Assembly (NCBI RefSeq): GCF_035222485.1
Contig: NC_085921.1
Coordinates: 3,224,001 to 3,288,000, forward strand
Direction: 5' to 3'
DNA: 64,000 bases
Source: Podospora pseudoanserina
Lineage: Eukaryota > Ascomycota > Sordariomycetes > Sordariales > Podosporaceae
Within the stretch, counting starts at the first letter, position 1, and each line of letters begins with the position of its first letter. Below are positions 23,001-34,625 of this stretch, piece by piece. The notes below the pieces were generated by a model. It did no database searches. It saw nothing but the letters and a program-made list of their open reading frames with translations, and had not been told where the DNA came from. A program made the position numbers and the translations under genes.

Positions 23001-25844
23001 AAGTCGGGCGAGCTCAAACTGCTACTCACGACGTGGCGCGATCGCCTGCCAAATACATGGGACGATATTGTGGCCTGGCATGATCTGGTGACTTGGAGAC
23101 AGCACATCTTTGGGCTGATCAACAACACCTATCTTCAGCTGGTTCCCGCGCAGGGACAGAATGCTGGTGGCGCTTCGTATGCCTACCGTGGATATCACGA
23201 GACGGCATGGATTATCAACCGCTTTGCTCACGTCGCGCGAAAGCACGCCTTGCCGGATGTCTGCGTGACTCAACTCACGCGGATCTACACGCTCCCCAAC
23301 ATTGAAATCCAGGAAGCCTTCCTCAAGCTCCGTGAGCAGGCCAAGTGCCATTATCAGAACGCCGATGAGCTTACCAACGGTTTGGACGTGATCAACAACA
23401 CCAACCTCAACTACTTCAACACTACACAAAAGGCCGAGTTTTACACTCTCAAGGGCATGTTCCAGGAGAAGCTTGGCCAGAAGGAGGAGGCCGATGGCTC
23501 CTACGGCACGGCGTTGTACTATGACATCACCGCAGCCAAGGCGTGGGCCGAATGGGGCTACTTCAACGACCGGAAGTTCAAGGACAACCCGGCAGACTTG
23601 AGCACGGCGAAGCAGGCTGTGACGAGCTATCTGCAGGCTGCTTCCAGCTACAAGAACTACAAGTCTCGGAAGCTGGTCGCTCGAATTCTCTGGCTTCTCA
23701 GCCTGGATGATGCCAATGGCACCATTGCCGGAGGGTTTGATGATTTCAAGGGGGATATTCACGTCTGGTGGTGGATCACGTTTGTGCCGCAGCTTCTCAA
23801 TGGCATCTCGCACAAAGAGGCGCCGAGGGTGTTTGCCATTCTCATCAAGATTGCCAAGACGTTCCCTCAGGCACTTTACTTCCAGCTTCGCACCAGCAAG
23901 GAAGATTACCTTGCCATCAAGAAGGCGCAGGAGAACAAGGCTCGACAGCGCAGTCAGCAAGCTGCTGCTGCTGCTGCCAACAAGCCTAACGGGTCACCAG
24001 CGGTTGCCAAGCAGGAAGCAGGAGCTGCCGGGGCAAAGACTGAGGGAGCTGATGGGTCGAGACCTGCCACGGCGAACGGCGATGCCAACCAGGTCAAGAC
24101 TGAGCCTAAGGAGGCCGGCAATCCCAACAATGCTGCTCCTGTGCCGGCTGAGCAGCAAGCAGGTCACAAGAAGCAGCCCTGGGAGCTCACTGAGGATATC
24201 ATGAGCGTGCTCAAGACTGCGTTCCCTCTGCTGGCTCTGTCGATGGAGACGATGGTGGATATGATTCAGAAGCACTTCAAGTGCCCGCCTGATGATGATG
24301 CGTACCGCTTGATTGTGGCCTTGTTCAACGACAGCCTGTCGTATGTGAGCCGGTCGCCACAGCTGTACGCCAGAGAGGTCAAGCTTCCCCAGGCAACCGA
24401 GTCCAACATTATCAAATTTGCGGAGACGATACTCCCAGCTCACATCCGAAGCTCCTTCGAGGCCGACTTTGTGAGAGTTAAACCCACCATGTATGAGTAC
24501 ATTCACAAACTGAGGAAGTGGCGCGACAAGTTCGAAGAGAAGCTGGACCGCCGCCAGACACCGCAGCCACTGGAGTCGTTTGCGCATTACTCTCCGCACC
24601 TCAGCGAGTTCCGGTACCAAAAATTTGACGATGTCGAGGTCCCGGGACAATACCTCCAGCACAAGGACAAGAACCAGGACTTCATCCGGATCGAGCGGTT
24701 CTTGCCCAACGTCGACCTTGTGCGCAACACGGGTTCCACGCACCGCCGTCTCAAGATTCGTGGCCATGACGGAAGCATGCATGCGTTTATGGTCCAGCAT
24801 CCTGCCCATCGCCAGTGCCGTCGTGAGGAGCGCGTCTTGCAACTGTTCCGCCAACTCAACCAGACACTAGCCAGCAAGAAGGAGAGCCGTCGCCGCGATC
24901 TGCAGTTCACGTTGCCGTTGATGATTCCGATTGCGCCAACGATCCGTCTAGTTCAGGAGGACACTTCTTGGATCTCGCTCCAGGCCATCTACGAGGACCA
25001 CTGCCGTCGGAACGGTATTTCCAAGGACGAGCCCATCATGTACACCATGGAAAAGCTTAGAGCGCTCATGGACAACAAGGGAGGTGTAAGTTTTTCCCGC
25101 TCCGGCCCCCCGGGACATTCTGGACCAGCCCACCCCAATCAGGCCCTGACTCCGCAGCAGAAACAAGAGCAGTTGAATACGGCTCGTCTGGAGGTGATGC
25201 GTGCGATTCAGGAAAAGTATGTCGACCACACCATCGCGTTGGAGTACTTCCAGCTGGCCTACCCCGACTTTTCCGAGTTTTGGCTGTTCCGTCGCCGGTT
25301 TGCCTACCAGCTGGCGGCGCTGACGTTTATGACGTACACGCTTCACATCGACAAGCGATACCCCAACAAGTTCAACATTTCCAGAAAGACGGGCAACATC
25401 TGGGGCTCCGAGCTCCTTTCGCAGATTGCCCAAAACCGACCAATCTTTTACCACTCGGAGCACGTACCTTTCCGGCTGACACCCAACATGCAGACGTTGA
25501 TGGGCCCCCTGGCGACGGAGGGGATCTTTGCCGCGTCCATCATGGCGATTGCGCGGTGCCTGACGGAGCCGCAGTTCCAGCTGGAGCATGCCCTGACGCT
25601 GTATGTGAGGGACGAGATGATGTTTTGGTTCACGTCTAACAGGACGACGGGCCTGACGGAGACTCAGCTGCGGGAGACGGTGCAGGCGAACTGCGATATT
25701 GTGGTCAAGAAGGCGGTTTCGTTGGCGCAGGCTCCGGCGGCGAACCTGCCGGCGCATCAGACGGTTATTGACTTGATTAGCAAGGCGGTTAATCCGGTTA
25801 GTTTGGCGGTTACGCTGGATCCGTTGTGGATGCCTTGGTTGTAA
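14090..25844 (+). CDS. TRA1: TRA1/TRRAP, SAGA and NuA4 scaffold pseudokinase
   Basis: Exon 1 is 14090-14144 and exon 2 is 14212-25844. The 67-nt intron (GTAAGG...CGCAG) joins [10 protein letters not shown] in frame, and 3895 residues result. Tra1 is the activator-binding subunit of the SAGA and NuA4 histone acetyltransferase complexes in the nucleus. Most of the protein is helical HEAT-type repeat, then a FAT region, an Ala/Gln/Pro-rich insert (about residues 3260-3340), a PI3K-like domain (about 3450-3815) and a FATC tail ending LDPLWMPWL. The usual kinase HRD and DFG elements are replaced ([18 protein letters not shown]), so it is a pseudokinase as in other Tra1 proteins. A GTAAGT...CAATCAG segment at 25086-25142 is 57 nt, has no stop and may be a further intron; removing it leaves 3876 residues. 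Confidence 0.95.
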
Positions 25845-26483
25845 GGGGGGGAAGGGGGAAGGTGTATGATATGGGGGGTGATTTGGCGATGGACGGGCAC
25901 GAGAATGAATAACATGGTGGATTTATTTAAGGGGGTTATGGGAGTGAGCGTTTGCATTGGTTATATGGATGGGTTGATCACAGCGAAGGATTCGTCATGG
26001 TTTATGTATGGGTTTGGGAGAAGGGGGAAAAGATGGATTATGTGACGGGGTGTGGGATTAGATTTGAGGTTTATGGGGTGTTTGATACCAATAATGCCAT
26101 GTTTTTGTTTACACTTTTGCTGACCCTGAGAGTTTATTAATGTTTGAGTGCGGCAAGTGAAATATGGCCCGTGCACCCTTCCAAGACCTCACCTGAGTTC
26201 GCGACCCCGCCAAATCGCGTCGGGTCTCTCTTGGCAGCCGCGTCCCCCAGGTCGATCACAGTTGCGCCTTGCAAAATATTGACATTTGGTCGCAAGGTGG
26301 ATTCCTGGAAGGGACGTGGTCGACAATTGGGCAGGTTTGCTTGACCATTCGAACAAAACCGTATTTGCGCAATCACATGTCGACATCCACCGTGGTTCAT
26401 TTCCAACACCCAAACTGCCACCAACACCAACCCATGAACCATCATCACCACCACCACCACCACCACCACCCGCCCTCATCAGC
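25845..26483. other. Intergenic spacer between TRA1 and CDC16
   Basis: 639 bp. The first part is G-rich, then AT-rich, and should contain the TRA1 3' UTR. A CAT/CAC triplet run (26440-26470) lies just before the CDC16 start and belongs to its leader. No gene is seen. Confidence 0.5.
26440..26470. repeat. CAC/CAT triplet microsatellite
   Basis: About nine CAC triplets preceded by two CAT triplets, in the presumed 5' leader of CDC16, 14 bp before its proposed ATG. Confidence 0.9.
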
Positions 26484-28573
26484 ATGGCAACAACCGCGCA
26501 CCAATCCTCCTCCTCCAACAACTCCAACATGGAGAAATTCCTCCGCTCCTGGCGCCAGGACGCCATGAACAAAGCCCAGTACGATTCCGCGATTTTCATT
26601 GGGGACAAATTACTAGCCATGACGAGTCCGTTCCCCTCTTGCCCTCCTCCCCTCCCGTCACTAACTGTGTCAAAACAGAAGACGACAACGACGCCTTCTT
26701 TCTCGCCCAAGTGCACTTCGCAGCCGGCAACCACACCCGCGCCCACTCTTTACTCTCCCGGCACAGCCTTATCAGTCGCAACCCCGCCTGCCGCTACCTG
26801 GCCGCGCACTGTCTCATCAAGCAGGGCTTGTACTCTGAAGCGTTGAGCCTGTTGGGTGAGCACAGCCCGCGGCATTTGTTTTCCCGCACAGGGGAGGAGG
26901 AGGGACCAAGGCGGAAGACGAGCCGGACAACGGGGAATAATACTACGACAAAAGCTGGGGGGGATGGGAAAGTAAAGTCGAGATTGCGGATCCATGATGG
27001 GCAGCAACAAGAAGAAGAAGAAAAAGAAGAAGAAGATGAAGGGCGGACAACACGAAAATACGAAGCGGCCATGTGTCACCTCCGCGGGTTATGTTTTGCA
27101 AAACAAAACGCCTTTGACCGTGCAAAGGAGGCTTACAAGGATGCGCTGAGGATTGATGTGCAGTGCTTTGAGGCGTTTAGTCAGCTGGTGAAGAATAACC
27201 TCATGTCTCCCGATGAGGAGGATGAGTTTATGAGCTTGTTGGATTTTGGGTCTGTCGGCTCGGAGAGGGGGGAGGAAGAGCCGGGTGATTACACGCACAT
27301 GCTCTACCAGACGCAGCTGTCCAAGTATCGACACCCGATGGCGTTTAATACTGCTGTGGAGAGCTTAACTACTCATTACGGCTTGGAAGGAAACGCGGAC
27401 ATTATGCTTGCGAGGGCGGACCAGCTGTACACGCAGTGCAGGTTTAAGGACGCGCTTGCGGTGACGGAGCGGGTGCTGGAGGGGGATCGGTTCAACTTTG
27501 GGGTGTACCCGATCCATCTGGCGTGCTTGTATGAGCTGAAGCGGACGAATGTCTTGTTCCTCATCGCGCACGAGCTGGCGGATAGCTACCCAGAGGAACC
27601 GGCTTCGTGGCTGGCGGTGGGGATATACTACTTTGCGACTGGCAAGATTGCCGAGGCGAGGAGGTATTTCAGCAAGGCCAGCATGATGGACCCCAACTTT
27701 GGGCCGGCCTGGATCGGGTTTGCGCACACGTTTGCTGCCGAGGGGGAGCATGATCAGGCGGTGACGGCGTACAGCACCGCGGCGAGGCTGTTTACGGGCA
27801 CGCACCTGCCGCAGGTGTTTTTGGGGATGCAGAATCATGCCATGAACAACATGACGGCGGCGGAGGAGTTTTTGAGGACGGGGTATGGGCTTTGTAGGGA
27901 GGATCCGCTGTTGCTGAACGAGATGGGCATTGTGTGTTATCATCAAGACCGGGCGAAGGAGGCGGCGGCGTTTTTTAGGGAGGCGTTACGGGTGGCGGAG
28001 GAGACGGAGAGTGAGAGTGGGGCTTGGCTGGGGGCGAGGACGAATTTGGGGCATGCTTATAGAAGGCTGAAGATGTGGGAGGAGGCGTTGGGGGAGTTTG
28101 ATGCTGTGCTGAGGGAAGGGGGGAGGGACGCGGGGGTTTTTGCGGCGAAGGGGTTGATTTACTTGGATTTGGGACGGGCGGGGGACGCGGTGGAGGTGCT
28201 GCATGAGGCTTTGGGGATTTGGCCTCAGGATCCGATTGCTACTGAGCTGCTGGGTAAGGCGTTGGAGATGAGCATGGAGGGGGGGTTGGGGTTGGGGGGG
28301 GAGGGTGGGTTGGTGGTTCCTGGGGAGGAAGGGGAGGTGGTGGTGGAGGATGGGAAGGCGGGGGAGGGGAATGAGGAGATGGATAGGTTTGAGGAGGTTG
28401 TTGAGCAGAGGAAAAAGGCGGCAAGAGAGAGGGTTGCCGGCAGGGGGCGAAATGGGGGATCGCTTGACAAGGGGAAAGGGATTGCTGGACGGGGGGGCGG
28501 CATGAGAACAGGTCCGGCGAGGGGTCAAGGGCCGTGGAATGCCGGAGACATGGACATGAGTGAAGGGGAGTAG
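26484..28573 (+). CDS. CDC16: Anaphase-promoting complex subunit APC6/Cdc16 (TPR protein)
   Basis: Exons 26484-26625 and 26679-28573, 678 residues. The 53-nt intron has a weak donor (GTCCGT) but a clear CACTAAC branch site and an ACAG acceptor, and it joins FIGDKLLAMT to KDDNDAFFLAQVHF. A second ATG at 26529 (MEKFLRSWRQD) is where most family members start, so the 15 residues before it may be untranslated. TPR repeats fill residues about 65-540, with the strongly conserved blocks GKIAEARRYFSKASMMDP, FGPAWIGFAHTFA and EGEHDQAVTAYSTAARLF. Cdc16 is a core scaffold of the nuclear APC/C ubiquitin ligase that drives mitotic exit. A charged insert (about 120-170, Glu/Lys-rich) interrupts the N-terminal repeats, and the last 120 residues are Gly/Glu-rich and probably disordered. 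Composition is C-rich at the 5' end and strongly G-rich later. Confidence 0.93.
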
Positions 28574-28836
28574 GAGGGCATCTTTCGCGAAGAGGATGTG
28601 GACGTTTGAGAAGTGTACGTAATCGGACGACGACATGATGGACACTGTTTTGTGTACCTTTCTGCACTACATTAGCGATGGCGTTGGGTTATCAGTAAGG
28701 CTGAATTAAGCATGGCATGGCGGTTTGGTATGGTATGGCATAAAAGAGGTCAAGGATTGCGCTATGATAACTAGTCATTATAGAGGATCTGGGGTATTCA
28801 TCCGTCCTTGTTCTTATATTCGTCCATGTTTCGAGG

Positions 28837-30999
28837 TCAAAGCTTCTCCTTTGGCCCAACCAGCTCCTCAACCTTGGCGAACTGATAGTAAAAGTCCAGA
28901 CTCTGGGGGTTGGCGAGGGTCCCGCTTGCTTTGATGGTCTGGCCGGAGACGATCTGCTTGACGGGAAGCTCGACCTTTTTGAGATTGATGGTGGTCTGTC
29001 ATGTGTCAGTGCCGGGATCTCGCGGGGGGGAAAACAATGAAAGGGAGAAGCCTACCGGGATTTCTGGCGTCTCAAAGATGTACTTGGGCACATGCCTCTT
29101 GCTCAGGTCGTCTGAAATCTTCTTCCTCAACTCATTTACCAACTCCCTTGTGAACTTGTGGCCCGGCTTCATCAACAGGAAAAGCATGACGCTCTCATCG
29201 GCATCTTGCTTCCTCCTCTGCCCCACGCAGAGGGAGTCCTGGATCTTGTCGGCAAACCACCTCTCGACAACGCCGTAGATTTCTGCTGAGCCGAATCTGA
29301 CACCGGAGGGGTTGAGCACGCCGTCTGCTCTGCCGAGGAAGGAGATGTTTCCTGTGACGGGGTGGATGACGCAGAAATCACCATGGGCCCAAACCCCGGG
29401 GAAGCGGTTGAAGTAGGAGCTGTGGTACTTTGACCCCGGGCTGGCAACCGGGAGCTTGTCGCCCCAGAAGGCGCAAGGAATGTTGGGGAAGGGTTTGACG
29501 GCGACGAGCTCGCCAGGCGTGCCGTGGGGGACTTCAACTCCTGGTTCTCCGTCTGGAAGAAGGGAGTCGTAAATTGCAACGTGAACGCCCAGAGATGGCC
29601 CTTGCGTCCCTCCAACGTAGACGGGCGTCAGTGGGTTCATGATGCCAAAGCACCCAGCAATGTCAGTGCCGCCAGAGATATTCCCCAACTGGACATGCTT
29701 GGGAAAGCCAACATCATAGAACCACTCAAACAGCTGATCCGACAAGACCATCCCGGTGCACGACACCGTCTCCAACGAACTCAAATCCGCCATCTCCCTC
29801 GGTGAGATGCCGGCCTTGGCCAACTCAAACATCCACCTCGGGGAAATGCCCAGCTTTGTCGCCTTGTGCTTCGCAGCCAGTTCCACCAAGATCTTCGCAT
29901 CCGGCTGGAAAGGCGACCCATCATAGAATATCGCCTTCCCCCCAAACAACAACGACCCAACATTCGCCAGATACATGATCCACCCCGTCGTGGTATACTG
30001 CAACGTAACACTGTCCGGCCCAATCTGCTCGTGCAGCCTCCCCTCCTTGAAATAATTAATCAATATCCCCCCAACCGAGTGCACAATCGCCTTTGGCGTC
30101 CCCGTCGTCCCGCTGCTGTAGCAAACCAACAACGGCTCACAAAACCCAACCCTCACAAACCCCGGCGGTGTCGGATTCCTCCCGGCCGCACCAACAAACT
30201 CATCCAGCGTCATCGCCCTCGGAACCTTCCTCACATCCCTCGCCTCCTCAAACCTCCTGATCGCCACCACCCCCTTGAAATTCTTGCAGTTACCCAACCC
30301 AGCCACAACCTCCCCCATCTTCCCCCGCAAGTCCACCACCCTGCCATTGTACAAAGCAGCATCATCCATAAACACCCAAACCGGATCAACCTGCTCCGCC
30401 CTCTGCAGTATCCCCTTCACCCCCATATCCGTCGAACTACTACTAAACACCGCGCCCACCCACGTGGTAGCCAGATAAACAAGCAGCGTCTCGATAGAAT
30501 TGGCCCCCACAATAACGACCCTATCCCCCTTCTTCACCCCCCGTTTCAGCATCGCGGCCGCCAACCTCCCCGCTTCTTTCCTAACTTCCCCGTACGTCAC
30601 CTCCCTTGTCTCTGATCCCCCCTCCCTGACCTCCACAACAGCGACTTTGTCGTCTTCTTTGTGTTTGGTTGATTGCTGCCCGTTTCTGGGGTCACGGGAG
30701 AAGAGCATGTTCTCTGCGAAATTGAGGCTGACACCTTCAAACCAGACGGGGACTTGGTCGATTGTGGCTGTTTCGTCCACCACGGTGGTGTACGACCCCG
30801 AGTAGAGGTAGTCTGAGGCCTCAAAAACCGCAGACCAGAAGAGGGACCGTTGGGAGAGGGAGAACTGGTGGAGGTCGGAGAAGGACGACAGGGAGATGTT
30901 GTGTTGGCGGTTGAGGGAGCGCATGAAGCGGTGCATGAGGGTTGTTTCCGGGGCGGGGTGCTCCCAGAGCTTGCGGGGGATGGGGTGTGGAGTGGTCAT
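28837..30999 (-). CDS. Acetoacetyl-CoA synthetase
   Basis: Exons on the minus strand 30999-29056 and 28995-28837, 700 residues; the 60-nt intron is GTAGGC...GACAG in phase 0. The enzyme activates acetoacetate to acetoacetyl-CoA with ATP, feeding sterol and lipid synthesis in the cytosol. The ANL (acyl-CoA synthetase) signature is clear: the P-loop-like YSSGTTGTPKAIVHS (about residues 280-294), TTGWIMYLANVGSLLFGG, the TDIAGCFG motif, GVWAHGDF (the Asp that binds ribose) and the GRADGVLNPSGVR hinge. The C-terminal exon gives KKVELPVKQIV, including the usual catalytic Lys region, and ends EELVGPKEKL. The N-terminal LWEHPAPETTLMHRFM matches acetoacetyl-CoA rather than acetyl-CoA synthetases. It converges on CDC16 with 263 bp between stops. 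The start is the first ATG that gives the family N-terminus. Confidence 0.95.
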
Positions 31000-31470
31000 T
31001 GTGAAGGATAAGTGTAGCTGTGTGTGAGTTGTGAAAGTGATGCTGAGACTGAGACTGGTACTGGTGGTGTAAGTGATATATACTGTCTTAAAGATTGCGG
31101 TGAGAAAAGGAAGCCACCAAGTGTTGACAGGATCGACGGGCGACACCGGACCTCCGCGGTGCAGGTCCACGGCTCACGACTTATAAGAACACGGACCGAG
31201 GCAGACGCACAGTAGCACGATGCGGGGTTGGCGGGAAACCAATGCCGCGCGTGTCCCAACAGCTCGGGTGCGCCGTTCCGTCTCGGCTCGGCTGCCGGCC
31301 CAAATCGTACATCCATCTTTATCTTTTGTTGATTTCTGTACCATAACAAAATAACGATATACACCCAAACCCCAAAACTCACTTCCTAAATATATACTCA
31401 TCAAACATCAACACATTACATTACTTTTGCCCACTCCCCACTCCCCATTCCCAACCCTAACCCCTAACCC
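31000..31470. other. Spacer between AACS start and phosphatase 3' end
   Basis: 471 bp holding the promoter of the acetoacetyl-CoA synthetase gene and the 3' UTR of the phosphatase gene. It includes telomere-like repeats at its right end (31453-31473). No gene is seen. Confidence 0.5.
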
Positions 31471-31473
31471 TTA
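31453..31473. repeat. Telomere-like TTAGGG repeats
   Basis: On the minus strand three units of TTAGGG/TTAGGGG type follow each other, and the first overlaps the TAA stop codon of the alkaline phosphatase gene. Telomeric repeats of this class of fungi are TTAGGG, so this is a short interstitial telomere-like tract. Confidence 0.8.
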
Positions 31474-33705
31474 GTCCCTTCCTTTGCCCTTGCCCTTTCC
31501 ATGTCTCTTTCCGGCACCCTCAGTCACGTTTCTCCCATGTGCCAACCCCAAGCAGTTGGCAATCTTGTAAAACACATCAATGTTGCTGTAAGTACCGCCA
31601 AATGTCTCCTGGCACGGACCCCAAGCGTACACAGGCACGTCAGTGAGCGAGTGCACTCCCTGGCTCTCGCTGGTCGGAAGGGTGCCGTTGACGACAAAGC
31701 CATTGGGCCTATCTTTGTCGTTCACATAAGCCTCGCCACCTCTCGAAGTGGTGGGAGCACGAGGGGTGGCACCGATTCCGAAATCTTCACGACGATCGGG
31801 AGCGGCACCGACGCCAGCAGCGAGGACGTAGCGGGGATCCCTGTTGAGAAGTACCGTTAGTCACATTGCTAACCCAGACAGACAAAGATTAATACATACC
31901 AGTTCATGGGGAAGTTGGCACCAGTGCCATAGCTAACACCAGGCTTGGGCTCCGTGTACTGCGACAAGCCAGAGTTCTGGTAAACTCCAATGGCATTCCT
32001 CTTGCTGCGTTCGTCCTCCTGGGCCTCGGCATACTTGGTGTCCGAGCTGCCAAAGACATCTGTTTTTGTTGTCAGCACTTGTCATCAGCTTGAGCCCATG
32101 GAGAGGAGCATACCGAAACCATGACCGTGGTCGGCAGACACAACGATCAGAGTATCATCCAAGATCCTCAATTTCTTGAGCTTCTCGATAGTGGCGCGAA
32201 CGGTATCATCCAGCTCCAAAAGATCACCCAGGGCACGGTCATAGTCCAGCGCGTGCATCTGCTTGTCAATGCTAGCCGCCTCCGACATGAGGAAGAAGCC
32301 CTCCTTGCCGCCACGGTTGTGCAGGATATCAACAGCCTTGAGCGTCATCTCTTTCAGACCGGGCAGGTCCTTCGCAGGCTTGGCGGCGCCAGTGGGGTCG
32401 TTGTTGATCTCAAGGTTCTCGGGGAAGATGTGCCTATCGATCCAGACCGGAAGGTTGTTCTTGCAGAAGATGCCCAGAGCCTTCTTGTCATTGGGGGCAG
32501 ACAAGAGGGAAGTCTTGTTCAAGCTGACGCTGTAGCCCTTCTTGGCAAACTCGGCATAGTAGTCCTTGCCCTGGTAAGACCCTGGGCCAGCAATGAACTG
32601 GTCGGCACCGCCACCAAAGTAGGCATCGGGGCCGTCGGTCTTGGTCCACGAGTAGTTCTGCACGCCGTTGAGGGTCTGGTCGATGAGGACGCCATACTGG
32701 GAGCGGAGACGGGAGTGGCCTGAGAGGGCAATCGGCGTGGCGTCGGCAATGAAGGCAGTCGAGACGGCGCCCCACGCGGAGCCCCAGATGCGGAACAACA
32801 TCTCGACGATGGTCTCGACCTTGGGGTCATCTTGAGGATCGGGGGAGGTGTCGGCATAGACACTGAAAGCCACAGTAAGCATCGAAGCATCAACGGGTTC
32901 AAGACAAAACTTACCCGAGGGCATTGACAGTGCTCTTGTGACCGGTGTACAAGGCCGAGGCGGAGTTTGCCGAATCAGTGATGAAGGTGTCGATCGAGTG
33001 TGTCTACTAGGCATTAGTATCGCTGTATCCTCGCCGACTGGCGCCATGTCATGAACGTACCATTTGGTGTCCCAGAACCGGGAAATCGTCGAGCGAGAGC
33101 AAGGTCTGATACTTGCCGTTGACCGTCTTGTGTGCAAGCAGGCGGGCGGCCGTAATCATGTTGGTCGTCATGCCGTCGCCAATAAAGAAGATGACGTTCT
33201 TGGCCTTCTTCTTGGTAGCCAAAGGACGAACAGTCCATTCCGCCGTAGTCTTCTTGCCCGAAAAGTAGTTGAGCGTCACCGTGTAGGTTCCAGGCTCGTA
33301 GAGCGCCACACGACGGTACGCCTTGGAAGCGACATTGACCACAGAGGGGGTCTTTGCGTCCTCTGCGAACAGGTCCTCGAACCAGGAGAAAGTCCACTTC
33401 TCAAGCGAGGGCTCAGAGCGGATCTTGAAGAAGTCGGCGATGCTTCGCGGACGTCCACCATCTTTCGAGATGGTCGCCGTGAACTTCTCGTCGGGGACAC
33501 CATTGTTGAATGCCTCGGATCCGTTCTTGGGGGCGTGAACCTCGAAACGAATGTCGAACTCCTGGCCAGGCAAGAAATCTTGCTGGTCTGGCGGGATCAC
33601 GCAGCCCAGCGAAGGGCAGGTGCCGAATCTGCGGTAGGTCTGGGCCGAAGCAACAGAAGCCGTGGCTGCCAGCCAAACGGCGGCGAGGTCCAGTCTTGGG
33701 AGCAT
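31471..33705 (-). CDS. Secreted alkaline phosphatase
   Basis: Five exons on the minus strand: 33705-33061, 33003-32915, 32862-32114, 32059-31900 and 31840-31471, giving 670 residues. Residues 1-21 are a signal peptide (WLAATASVASAQ). Residues about 22-165 form a separate N-terminal module with two conserved Cys and beta-rich sequence. The PhoA-type catalytic domain follows: NVIFFIGDGM with metal ligand Asp177, nucleophile Ser226 in TDSANSASALYTG (exon 2), SEAASIDKQMHALDYDRAL, the metal site SADHGHG, and the last metal His in QGVHSLTDVPVYAWGP. The enzyme releases phosphate from monoesters outside the cell or in the secretory route. The C-terminus ends in a Lys/Gly-rich tail. A TATA box about 95 bp upstream suggests a regulated promoter. 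All four introns (52-59 nt) have GT...AG ends and preserve the family sequence. Confidence 0.93.
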
Positions 33706-34625
33706 TGTGAGGGTGCCTTGTCCGGGTGGCTGTTGACTTGAGCTGAAGCTACCTCACGCGAGCTCTCAATGTCGTTGATGTCGGGGCGGCAGCAAGCTTA
33801 TATATACCCCGACCTTGATTTCTGCAGTGGGACGCTGATCGACATGCAATCACATTGCACCGACGACGGCAGCATATGAGGGGGGCCGTCTTCCTGCTGC
33901 TTCCCTTTCCACACTGGCGGATCCGGACTCCTCCCTGGGTAAGATGGGGCATCAAAAAAGGAATACAAGGGCATCGTGAACATCATGGCGAGTCGTTTCC
34001 AACACGTGGCGTGGGTCGCGTAAGTGGTGGTCCTCACCCCATGTCCAAAGAAAACAATAAAATGCCACGGCTCGGAGATGCTTCCAGTGCCGTGATAACT
34101 GTCCCGCCCTCGCGCGGGGTATGTATGTCGAAACCATGTGCGTCATGTCGAGCTCTGCGTGGGCGGTCTTTCGATGTAACTTGATGCCAAGATTTCGATG
34201 TTCCACCGCCAACGTGGTTGCGATTCGAGCTCTGATTGGCGACGACTTATACCGATAACCATCCATGCCAGGAACATGGCCAACCCACCCACCGTAGGCC
34301 GTACTCTGTTACATTCTCCTCCTCGTTGCGCTTGGCTCTGTTGTGCGTGTTCAGGACCTTCTCGATACGGGGAGAGTGTCGCACGTGGTGAATCGAAAAG
34401 AATGCCCAAAAGTCCATGCCCTTCAATTTTTTGCCGCTTTTTCTTTTTCTTCAAATTTTTTTTCTCTTTTGGCTCTCTGCCTTTTTTCTTTTTAACTTCT
34501 GTTTGGGTGAGAAACAGGCCTTTCTGGTCCCTCTTGCTGACCACGGCAAAATGCAAACTCTCCATGATCTGCCTGTCTCAAGAGTCACAGAACAGATCAC
34601 CGTCACCCCCCGAGACTTTTGAGCT
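33706..34625. other. Intergenic region upstream of the phosphatase
   Basis: 920 bp between the phosphatase start (-) and the CutC stop (-). It carries the phosphatase TATA box and, at 34435-34500, a long T/C-rich tract that reads as an A/G-rich stretch in the CutC 3' flank. No gene is seen. Confidence 0.5.
33797..33806 (-). promoter_or_regulatory. TATA box of the alkaline phosphatase gene
   Basis: The minus-strand sequence GGGGTATATATAAGC lies 92-101 bp upstream of the ATG at 33705, the usual distance when the 5' UTR is about 60 bp. Confidence 0.6.

Noticed and set aside
34416-34622. Hydrophobic Phe/Leu-rich short frame
   Set aside because: Translation of a T/C-rich tract in the CutC 3' flank, not a membrane peptide gene.
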